Origin: CAZFDE01 sp964517795 | GTDB lineage: Bacteria > Planctomycetota > Phycisphaerae > Sedimentisphaerales > Anaerobacaceae | Reading direction: 5' to 3' | DNA length: 6,773 bases | Assembly: GCA_964517795.1 (NCBI GenBank) | Contig: CAZFDE010000112.1 | Coordinates: 1 to 6,773, forward strand | Shown here: positions 1-6,291 of the stretch, in pieces | Layout: each line of letters starts with the position of its first letter | Numbering within the stretch: the first letter of the stretch is position 1 | Program-made: the position numbers and the translations under genes | Notes under the pieces: model-generated | Told to the model about the DNA's origin: nothing | What the model saw: the letters and a program-made list of their open reading frames with translations, nothing else | Database searches by the model: none

Positions 1-5
1 TTCAT
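1..5 (-). CDS. Start of the next operon gene (runs off the left edge)
   Basis: An ATG at 5-3 overlaps the TGA stop of the upstream polyferredoxin gene in the ATGA arrangement typical of translationally coupled genes. An AAGG Shine-Dalgarno core lies at 16-13, seven bases before the ATG, which supports a real start. Only the first codon and part of the second are inside the window, so the product cannot be read. From the operon it is probably the catalytic or another electron-transfer subunit of the redox complex; this is inference. Confidence 0.5.
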
Positions 6-529
6 TTTTTAACCTTTTCCTTTTCGGTAATAAAGGGTTCCCAAAGCTGGCCGCCCGCGACTTTCACGACGATATCGTCGAAAACCTCGACCATGTCCTT
101 CTCATTCGGCTTGATCGGGCGGTAATCGACTTCCTGGTTCTGGCAGGTCCGCACGCACAGCGGTTTTTCACCTTCGGCCAGTCGCCCCTTACACACATCG
201 CAGACGCTGCTGGGAAAGCAGATCAAATCCGTATAGATCGTTCCGAAGGGACATGCGATTGCACAGGTGCCGCAGCCGGTGCACAGCATATTCGCCCGTT
301 TCAATAGGCCCGCATCATTGTTTTTGAAATCGATTTTCTCCAAAGCATCACGCGGACAGGCGGCAATACACGGGGCCGCCTCGCACCGCCGGCAGATCAG
401 GGCAAAGCGGATCTTCTCCAACAGCGCATCGAAGCCCTTGTTGTTCGGATGAAATGTGTACGAGCATTCGATATGCGATTCATCTTGCAGATGGCATTTG
501 CCTAAATCGATCACCAGTTTTGAACTCAT
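2..529 (-). CDS. 4Fe-4S polyferredoxin-type electron-transfer subunit (CooF/HycB/AorB-like), 175 aa
   Basis: This small cytoplasmic iron-sulfur protein is likely the electron wire between the NAD(P)-flavin module encoded upstream and a catalytic subunit encoded downstream. The Cys pattern is C46-x2-C49-x4-C54-x3-C58-P, then C83-x2-C86-x2-C89-x3-C93-P, then C110-x2-C113-x11-C125-x3-C129. This is the arrangement of CooF/HycB/DmsB-type polyferredoxins and fits at least two, probably three, 4Fe-4S clusters. The N-terminal motif that would complete a fourth cluster is reduced to C12 and C22. There is no signal peptide or membrane segment. The ATG at 529-527 is preceded by a strong GGGAG Shine-Dalgarno (540-536), and the gene lies 14 bases after the FAD/NAD reductase gene. 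Its stop overlaps the next start as ATGA. The polyferredoxin class is secure; the partner enzyme (hydrogenase, aldehyde oxidoreductase, CO dehydrogenase) is not determined. Confidence 0.9.
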   Translation of the reverse strand: MSSKLVIDLGKCHLQDESHIECSYTFHPNNKGFDALLEKIRFALICRRCEAAPCIAACPRDALEKIDFKNNDAGLLKRANMLCTGCGTCAIACPFGTIYTDLICFPSSVCDVCKGRLAEGEKPLCVRTCQNQEVDYRPIKPNEKDMVEVFDDIVVKVAGGQLWEPFITEKEKVKK

Positions 530-543
530 GTTTATCTCCCGGG

Positions 544-1365
544 TTATTCCCAGATTTTCGGATAATCCTTAATTTGGGCGTAGGTAAAGACCGGCCCGTC
601 CTTGCAGACGTAATATTTACCGAGCATACAATGGCCGCATTTGCCCACGCCGCAACTCATATTTTTCTCCATGGAAAGATAGATCTGTTCGGGTTTGAAT
701 CCGAACTCCAGTAATTTGATCGTCGCGAATTTCATCATGATCGGCGGCCCGCACACGACAGCGACCGCGTTTTTGATGTCCACATCCTTTTTATCGAGGA
801 TGGTCGTAACCACGCCGACGTTACCGTCCCAATCGCCGTTGGCGTTATCGACGGTCAGTTTCATATCGACGTTTTTGAGTTTCTGCCATGGCCCGAAGAC
901 GGATTTCTTATAGATAAAATCCTCCGGTGTGCGTGCCCCGTAGCGGCAGACAACGGATTTGAAATCGTCGATCCGATCCACCAGTGTTAAAAACAGCGAA
1001 CGGATCGGCGCCAGGCCGACACCGCCGCCGACTATGTAAACTTCCTTGCCGACAAAATCATCGACCGGATAACCGTTGCCGTACGGCCCGCGAATACCGA
1101 CTTTCTGGCCTTTGCCGCAGTTATGCAGCAGTTCGGTCACGCGGCCGGCCTTCATGATGCTGATCTCCATTTTTTCGGTGATCGATGGCGATGAGGAAGG
1201 AGTGAACGGCGCTTCGCCCTCACCGGGCAGCGTCAGCTCCACGAACTGGCCCGTGGCAAAGGTGAACGGTTTTTCCGGAACCACGACAAAACTTTTAATC
1301 GTTGGCGATTCGTCGATGACCTCGACGATCTCGCCGTTTATCGGTTGATAAATATTTTTGTTCAT
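544..1365 (-). CDS. FAD/NAD(P)-binding 2Fe-2S oxidoreductase, HydG (sulfhydrogenase gamma)/PyrK-like, 273 aa
   Basis: This flavoprotein exchanges electrons between NAD(P)H and iron-sulfur subunits of a soluble redox complex. Residues 8-100 form the ferredoxin-reductase FAD domain: GQFVEL at 39-44, APFTPSSSP at 52-60 and RGPYGNGYP at 92-100. Residues 108-230 form the NAD(P) domain, with the dinucleotide motif GGGVGLAP at 113-120 and CGPPIMM at 205-211. The C-terminus carries the 2Fe-2S motif C238-x4-C243-x2-C246-x7-C254 shared by PyrK, HydG and AsrB. The length is normal for the family. The start ATG overlaps the stop of the HydB-like gene by four bases (ATGA), indicating coupled translation of the pair, which fits their known partnership in sulfhydrogenases, Flox complexes and anaerobic sulfite reductases. 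PyrK itself is unlikely because no pyrD or other pyr gene is adjacent. The family assignment is firm; the name of the complex is inference. Confidence 0.92.
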   Translation of the reverse strand: MNKNIYQPINGEIVEVIDESPTIKSFVVVPEKPFTFATGQFVELTLPGEGEAPFTPSSSPSITEKMEISIMKAGRVTELLHNCGKGQKVGIRGPYGNGYPVDDFVGKEVYIVGGGVGLAPIRSLFLTLVDRIDDFKSVVCRYGARTPEDFIYKKSVFGPWQKLKNVDMKLTVDNANGDWDGNVGVVTTILDKKDVDIKNAVAVVCGPPIMMKFATIKLLEFGFKPEQIYLSMEKNMSCGVGKCGHCMLGKYYVCKDGPVFTYAQIKDYPKIWE

Positions 1366-2405
1366 TTGCTGACTTTCGTTGATTTATTTTTGAGTTCCTG
1401 ATTCAGTTTTCCGAGCATTTGCCGCAGATCCATGCCGCCCGCATCGGCATCGACGCATCGGCCGCAGCCGACACACATATTGATGCCGTAGCGTTCGAGG
1501 AAATAGACGAATTTATGCAGCAGGCGATGGCGGATCCGCTCGCCGATCGCTTTTCGCGGATTCTCACCGCCGGCAACCCGGGCATACGCCATCCGCATGC
1601 AACTGTCCCACATTTTCATTTTGGTGAAGTAATCTGACTGCTTCGAATCATAAAGAAAAAAACAATGACAGGTTGGACAGACGCGCGTACAGGCCTGGCA
1701 CTCGATACAGGTCTCGGCCGTTTCATCGAAGAGGTCCGAATCCTGGGTACCGACCACGATATCTTCGAGCGTGTTATCCAGCCCCAGTTCGTCGGATTTG
1801 GCCTTTAATGTGGTTTCGACCTGTTTTCGCAGTTCCTCGCGTTCGGTCATCAGACCGCTGGGGACATGCGCGATCAGTTTCGAATGGTCGTTGATAAAGT
1901 CCTTTGCCTTTTGCGAGCCGATATCGACGATGTAGCCTTCCTTGATCTTCGAGATGTTCAGATCAAACCCGGCGTCCACGTGACCGGTGCCTTCGAAAAC
2001 ACCGCAAAAACAACTGTCGGCCGGATCGAAGCAGTCGCTGGTAATCACGAACATATTCTCGCGTCGTTTGATGTAGAGCGCGTCCTCGAATTCCTCTTCG
2101 GTGAAGACCTTGTCGAGGATCTCCAGCGATTTGACGTCGCATTGCTTGAGTCCGAACACCGCAAAGGGCGTGATCTGCTGCGGCTCGGCCGGCTCGGGAA
2201 AGACGGCCGCCAGTTCGCGCATCGGGAACAGAAATTCCTTCACCGGCGTACAGACGCGGATCGGATTGAATTCGATCTCCGCCATGTCCGGGTTGTACGC
2301 GGTGAATGTGAAATGATCACCGGCTTTCGCGGGGACATAGACATCCATTTTCTGACGAAGGGCGTCCAGCAGCGGCTTGAGTTTACTGACATATACACTT
2401 TCCAT
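1362..2405 (-). CDS. 4Fe-4S dicluster subunit, HydB (sulfhydrogenase beta)/AsrA-like, 347 aa
   Basis: This cytoplasmic iron-sulfur subunit normally pairs with the HydG-type flavoprotein encoded next. Residues 1-220 are the family's N-terminal domain, with GLKQCDVKSLEILDKVF (85-101) and the conserved Cys patch C125, C132, C134 ending in GTGH. The C-terminal ferredoxin region begins with C233-x2-C236-x2-C239-x3-C243-P, a complete 4Fe-4S site. The second site reads C311-x2-C314-x2-C317, but the expected fourth Cys is D321 (VDADAGG), and the usual following Pro is also absent. The reading frame is intact around it. The length is normal for the family. The gene starts 24 bases after the rex stop codon, with a modest AAAAGG Shine-Dalgarno, so it is probably co-transcribed with rex from the promoter at 3102-3129. 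HydB, AsrA and FloxB are alternative names within the same superfamily; the partner genes in view do not separate them. Confidence 0.9.
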   Translation of the reverse strand: MESVYVSKLKPLLDALRQKMDVYVPAKAGDHFTFTAYNPDMAEIEFNPIRVCTPVKEFLFPMRELAAVFPEPAEPQQITPFAVFGLKQCDVKSLEILDKVFTEEEFEDALYIKRRENMFVITSDCFDPADSCFCGVFEGTGHVDAGFDLNISKIKEGYIVDIGSQKAKDFINDHSKLIAHVPSGLMTEREELRKQVETTLKAKSDELGLDNTLEDIVVGTQDSDLFDETAETCIECQACTRVCPTCHCFFLYDSKQSDYFTKMKMWDSCMRMAYARVAGGENPRKAIGERIRHRLLHKFVYFLERYGINMCVGCGRCVDADAGGMDLRQMLGKLNQELKNKSTKVSK

Positions 2406-2429
2406 TTTTCGTACCTTTTATTTTTTTCG

Positions 2430-3050
2430 TTAAGCCGAAACATAATACGGCAATCGTGCCAGGTCCATCGCGATATCGATGTCGATGAGCTTGACGCGTT
2501 TGGGTACATTGATATAACTCGATGAAAAATTCAGGATCCCGCGAATGTCCGCCTTGACCAGTGCATCGGCGCTCTGCTGGGCGGCCGCGGGAGGGACCGC
2601 GATGATCCCCATCTGAATCTTCCGTCGTTTGATCGTATGAACGGCAGCAGCGTCTTTGACCGGGATCCCGCAGATCGTTTTACCGATCTTTTTCGGGTCA
2701 CTGTCGAACGCGACGACGATCTGGAAGCCGTAATGATGAAATCCCGGATACGCCATGATCGCCGAACCGAGGTTGCCCGCGCCGATAATGACGACCTTAT
2801 GATTACAGTTGAGCCGCAGGATCTTTCGGATCTGTTCGAGCAGCACTTCCGGCTGATAGCCGACGCCCGGCGTGCCGAATTCGCCGAAATAAGAGAAGTC
2901 TTTGCGGATTTGCCAATGGGCGATACCCAGATGGTCGGCGAGTTTGTTGCTGGAGATATGCTGGTGACCTTCCTGACTCAGGGCCATCAGGCCTCTCAAG
3001 TAGATCGGCATACGCCGAATTGTTTCATCTGCGATTTTATGGTAACGCAT
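2430..3050 (-). CDS. rex: Redox-sensing transcriptional repressor Rex, 206 aa
   Basis: Rex is a homodimeric repressor that leaves its operator when NADH rises relative to NAD+, inducing fermentative or hydrogen-metabolising genes. Counting from the ATG at 3050, residues 1-80 are the winged helix, including RKDFSYFGEFGTPGVGY at 49-65, a hallmark of the family. Residues 84-180 are the Rossmann domain, with IIGAGNLGSA (88-97) and the acidic end D116 of the second strand, as expected for NAD(H) rather than NADP binding. The C-terminal helix LIDIDIAMDLARLPYY matches the domain-swap helix. I chose ATG 3050 because an AAAAGGA Shine-Dalgarno sits just upstream and the product then begins like other Rex proteins. 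The frame can be extended to a TTG at 3080, but that codon lies inside the operator and lacks a ribosome site. As first gene of the unit, rex would be autoregulated. Confidence 0.96.
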   Translation of the reverse strand: MRYHKIADETIRRMPIYLRGLMALSQEGHQHISSNKLADHLGIAHWQIRKDFSYFGEFGTPGVGYQPEVLLEQIRKILRLNCNHKVVIIGAGNLGSAIMAYPGFHHYGFQIVVAFDSDPKKIGKTICGIPVKDAAAVHTIKRRKIQMGIIAVPPAAAQQSADALVKADIRGILNFSSSYINVPKRVKLIDIDIAMDLARLPYYVSA

Positions 3051-3068
3051 AACGCATCCTTTTAATGC

Positions 3069-3086
3069 TTGTGAGCACAATCACAG
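3069..3086. promoter_or_regulatory. Rex operator upstream of rex
   Basis: TTGTGAGCACAATCACAG is an imperfect palindrome, with outer half-sites TTGTGA and TCACAG mismatched only at the last base. It fits the Rex consensus TTGTGAAnnnnTTCACAA in spacing and in the half-site cores. It lies 18 bases before the rex ATG and just downstream of the predicted transcription start, where bound Rex would block initiation or early elongation. The core TGTGA-N6-TCACA also equals a CRP-type site, so a CRP/FNR-family regulator is a possible alternative. The adjacent rex gene makes Rex the better guess. Confidence 0.75.
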
Positions 3087-3101
3087 ATACACCGCTTTTA
3101 C

Positions 3102-3129
3102 TGTATAGATGGAGCAGGTGGGCTGTCAA
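3102..3129 (-). promoter_or_regulatory. Sigma70-like promoter of the rex operon
   Basis: Read on the minus strand, a perfect -35 TTGACA (3129-3124) is followed after 16 bp by TATACA (3107-3102), a four-of-six match to the -10 consensus. Transcription would begin near 3095, a few bases before the Rex operator, leaving a leader of about 45 bases to the rex ATG. No other promoter is evident between rex and the left edge, where gene gaps are 24 bases or less, so this probably drives the whole unit. Confidence 0.65.
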
Positions 3130-3305
3130 GAATATTTTTATCGGACGAGTAAGTCAGGCTTGATGGATGCATCGGGTATGTCTATTTTTTGAAACAACTT
3201 ACAAAAAAGCGGGGATCACTAATTTTTTTTTTAAGAATCGGCTAAAACCGTGTTAGCAGAAGGCTTGTTTTGAACTGTTTTTGTTTGCCCGTCGGTGCTT
3301 TTTCG

Positions 3306-4679
3306 TTAGTTTTTTTCTATTGCTTTGAAGATTGCCGGATGGCGAATCTCCGTGTCTGCGTCCGTGGAGATGACCAGTGACATCGTGATCGGATCGCTTC
3401 GCGGCGGCAGGCAGCGTTTTTGATCGCAAGCCTGGGCGGTCACCTCAAGCGTCACTGTCACGTTAGCGTCACCGGGGGCACTGGCCACCGTGACCGGGAT
3501 AAAAAACCAGATGCGGCCTTCGTAGATCGCAAGGTCCTGTTTCAGGACCGGATCGCGTTTGACGCGGGGCCTGGGGGGTTTTGTTTCACCCGCTTTTAGC
3601 GAGGGATGGGGCTTGAAACGGACATTGACCGCAATCAGGTAATCCGCATCGGGATTGGGCCCGTACAAATGCCAGCCGTCCGCGATATCCAGCGCCAGTG
3701 CCAGATGAAACCTCTGGCCGGGGCTGACGGTCGTATGCGATGCGTACAAATAAGCCGTCACCGGGCCGAATGGTTCGCTCGCATCGGCATTTTCGATATC
3801 AAGCGATTGAATCTGCTTGGGCTTGCTTTGGTCCAGATAAACCGCGGCGGCCAAAACGGCGGATTCCAGACTGCGGGGATTCTGCCGCATCAGCGGAGCG
3901 AGCGTCTCGAGGGCTTCTTGGGCCGCTTGAAAGTATTTCTCATTGCCGGTGATGCGGTGCAATTCGAGCAGGACGCGTATCGCAACCCCGTTGGCGGCCG
4001 GAGTATTGCCGCCGCCGGACAGATGTTTCGACCGCATCAGCAGATCCTCGTGCGATGCGCTGGTATAGAAGAATCCGCCATTCGGGTCGGCGAAATCAGA
4101 AAGCATGATATCCGCCAGTTTTCGGGCCTGCTCGAGCCGGCCTTTGTCACCGCTCGCCTCATACAACTGCAAAAGCCCCTCGCCCAGATAGGCATAATCG
4201 TCGAGGTAACCCGGTTGCGTGGCTTTTTCGGCTCGATAGCTTCGCAGCAGCCGCCCATTGTCGTCGGTAAGGTTATCCAGGATGAAATCGGCTGCCCTGG
4301 CCGCCATCTTGGTATAGGCGGACTCCTCGAGGTGCTTGCCGGCATAGGCCAGCGAACCGATCATCAGCCCGTTCCAACTTGTCAGAATCTTATCATCTTT
4401 ATGCGGAAACGGCCGCGTGTTGCGTTTGTCCAGCAGAACACTTCGCAGTTCGGCCATCTTCTCAATGAATTTCTCCGGCGTTTCGTCCTTGTCGGCGGCG
4501 ATGTCGGCAAGCGGCCTGGCCAGATGCGGAATATTGGTGCCCGGTCGGCGGCCGGTGGATTCCTCGCTGAAATTGCCTTCGGGCAGAATCTGATAGACCG
4601 CGGCGAACAGGGCGGCATCGGATCCGAGCGCCGCTTTGATCTCGTCATATCGCCACAGGTAAAATTCGCCCTCTTTGCC
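3306..4679 (-). pseudogene. 5'-truncated DUF255/YyaL-type protein with C-terminal DsbD-alpha-like domain
   Basis: About 457 codons of a larger gene remain. From the junction, GKEGEFYLW continues the DUF255 (YyaL/SPATA20) family after its thioredoxin-like domain. Then come PHKDDKILTSWNGLM and GYLDDYAYLGEGLLQLYE, landmarks of the six-hairpin AGE-like domain, and an RSKHLSGGGNTPAANGVA segment. The last ~135 residues resemble the DsbD N-terminal domain (PF11412 type): DGWHLYGPNPDADY, then QACDQKRCLPP with a Cys pair. The N-terminal third, which should hold the thioredoxin-like fold with its Cys motif, is absent. Upstream of 4679 the open frame continues only as the antisense of the methyltransferase, up to an ATG at 4790 with no family resemblance, so no credible start exists. 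DUF255 function is not settled; the fused domain suggests thiol-disulfide or envelope redox work (inference). The gene ends with TAA at 3308-3306 and no clear terminator follows. Confidence 0.8.
4671..4679. other. Breakpoint joining two 5'-truncated divergent genes
   Basis: On the minus strand, recognisable DUF255 sequence begins at GGC (4679-4677, GKEGEFYLW); the residues before it (SVVF) do not fit the family. On the plus strand, recognisable methyltransferase sequence begins at about CTC (4671, LFAEHNGTDSAAQ); the residues before it do not fit. The nine shared bases CTCTTTGCC therefore belong plausibly to both genes and mark a microhomology join. Neither gene has its start, its N-terminal domain or any intergenic DNA here. 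Confidence 0.75.
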
Positions 4680-6188
4680 GAACACAACGGAACCGATTCC
4701 GCCGCACAGATCAAGGCCTTTGCGGATACCTGGCGCTGGGACAGAGTGGCCGCGGAGACGTATTGCGAAGTGGTCGAAAACAGCCCGCAAAGAGTCTCGC
4801 AGGCGATGCAGGCCTTTCGGACATTCTTAGGCGAAAGCGATATGCTTGCCTATCTGTCCATGATGGCTCCGCGTCTGGTAGAGCTTCATCGGGTACTCAA
4901 GGAAACAGGCGCTCTATATCTGCACTGCGACCCTACCGCAAATCACTATCTTAAAATGCTTCTTGATGCAGTTTTCAGCCCGGTTAATTTCAAGAACGAG
5001 ATAATATGGAAACGCACAAGTGCCCATAGTGGTGTCCAAAGGTGCGGTTCTGTACATGATGTTCTGCTGTTTTATTCTAAAACGAAAGATTTCAATTGGA
5101 ACCCTGTATATCAGCCATACGATCCTTTATACATTGAGACTTTTTTTGAGCATGTCGATGAAGATGGCCGTCGCTGGAAACGCATGGATTTAACCGGAGC
5201 TGGTGTAACAAAGGATGGCAATTCAGGCAAGCCTTGGCGGGGTATAGATGTAACTGCTAAAGGTCGACATTGGGCATATAATGCCAACGAATTAGAAAGG
5301 CTGGATAAGGCGGGCAAGATTCATTGGCCTAAGAAAAAAGGGGGGATGCCTCGTCTTAAACAATATCTTGATGAAATGCCAGGTGTTCCTTTACAAGATG
5401 TCTGGACTGATATACGACCGATCCACAATTTGGCCGCTGAACGACTGGGGTATCCGACACAAAAACCGGAAGCACTGCTCGAACGCATTATTCAGGCCAG
5501 TACCAATGAAGGAGATACCGTCCTTGACCCGTTCTGCGGTTGCGGCACAACAATTGCGGTTGCCCAAAAGCTCAAGAGACGCTGGATAGGAATTGACGTT
5601 ACGCATCTGGCGGTTGCCTTGATGAAGTATCGATTGAAGGATATGTTCGGCAGTGAAGTACAATACGAGGTTATCGGTGAGCCTACCGATAAATTCGGCG
5701 CAGAACAGTTGGCCAAAGATGATCCATATCAGTTCCAGTGGTGGGCGCTGAGTCTGGTCGGGGCAAGACCGGTCGAGCAGAAAAAGGGCGCTGACAAAGG
5801 AATCGACGGCCGCCTGTATTTTCACGATGAGGCCGACCATAAGCCGACAAAGACAAAACAGATTATCCTTTCCGTCAAATCGGGCAAGGTAAATGTTTCA
5901 CATATCCGGGATTTACGCGGTGTGATCGAGCGGGAACAGGCCCAAATAGGGGTATTGATAACCCTGAACAGACCCACCCGGGATATGGTAAAAGAGGCCG
6001 CCAGTGCGGGCTTTTATAAATCGGCGTGGGGCAACCACCCGGCATTACAGATTCTGACGATAGAGGAATTATTTGACGGCAGGGCCATAGATTCCCCGCC
6101 GATGGCACAGGTAAACGTTACCTTTAAGAAGGCGGCCAGGGTCAAGCGAAAAAAGCTAGAAACCCCGGAATTTGGATTCAGCGAATAA
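4671..6188 (+). pseudogene. 5'-truncated site-specific DNA methyltransferase fused to Mrr-like nuclease domain
   Basis: About 505 codons remain (numbered here from 4671). They match a beta-type N4/N6 amino-methyltransferase, the type III Mod-like order of motif IV, target recognition, then motif I. Present are MAPRLVELHRVLKETGALYLHCDPTANHY (with HCDP at 85-88), ERLGYPTQKPEALLERII before motif I, and the SAM-binding motif DPFCGCGTT at 286-294 followed by RRWIGID. The C-terminus (about 360-480) looks like a PD-(D/E)XK Mrr-type domain: GADKGIDGR, with D379, then ILSVKSGK, with K403. The catalytic motif IV (DPPF/Y), expected upstream of LFAEHNGTDSAAQ, is absent, so the remnant should not methylate DNA. 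In-frame ATGs at 4806 and 4842 lack good ribosome sites and lie inside conserved sequence. The frame stays open leftward to 3606, but only as antisense of the DUF255 gene. If the join is an artefact, the natural gene is intact elsewhere. Confidence 0.82.
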
Positions 6189-6280
6189 GGCAGGCCGGTA
6201 ATATCTTGACTGACAGTATTGCAAGAACCATTGTTGAATGTTACGAAATCCTATGTGTCGGTATGTAATTAAACATTGAT

Positions 6281-6285
6281 AGGGG
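6281..6285 (+). promoter_or_regulatory. Ribosome binding site of the AAA ATPase gene
   Basis: AGGGG, extended to AGGGGTGG, lies six bases before the ATG at 6292 and fixes this start. The 103-base gap after the methyltransferase stop shows no convincing -35/-10 pair and no hairpin-plus-T-run terminator, so read-through from the methyltransferase gene is plausible. Confidence 0.6.
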
Positions 6286-6291
6286 TGGAAT

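Noticed and set aside
1866..2525. A 219-codon plus-strand open frame opposite the HydB-like gene.
   Set aside because: It is antisense to a gene with complete Cys motifs and also crosses the hydB-rex gap. Its translation has no recognisable features.
3051..3080. TTG start at 3080 extending Rex by ten residues.
   Set aside because: The codon lies within the operator palindrome and has no ribosome site. ATG 3050 has an AAAAGGA just upstream and gives a normal Rex N-terminus.
3221..3260. A ten-T run (3223-3232) beside CGGCTAAAACCG as a possible terminator.
   Set aside because: The stem is only three or four pairs. On the minus strand, where the DUF255 gene ends, the run reads as A. On the plus strand the T run precedes the stem. 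Neither orientation gives an intrinsic terminator.
4806..4850. In-frame ATGs at 4806 and 4842 as true starts of a short methyltransferase.
   Set aside because: Conserved family sequence (LFAEHNGTDSAAQ onward) extends upstream of both. Ribosome sites are poor, and starting there would still omit motif IV.
3606..6188. A single 860-codon plus-strand open frame that would fuse a novel N-terminal region to the methyltransferase.
   Set aside because: The first ~355 codons lie in exact codon register opposite the DUF255 gene. They stay open because that gene rarely uses TTA, CTA or TCA codons. They show no domain, and the minus-strand reading has clear family motifs.
6189..6291. TTGACT and TTGAAT boxes as -35 elements of a promoter for the ATPase gene.
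   Set aside because: No acceptable -10 hexamer lies 16-18 bases downstream of either, so a promoter is not supported.
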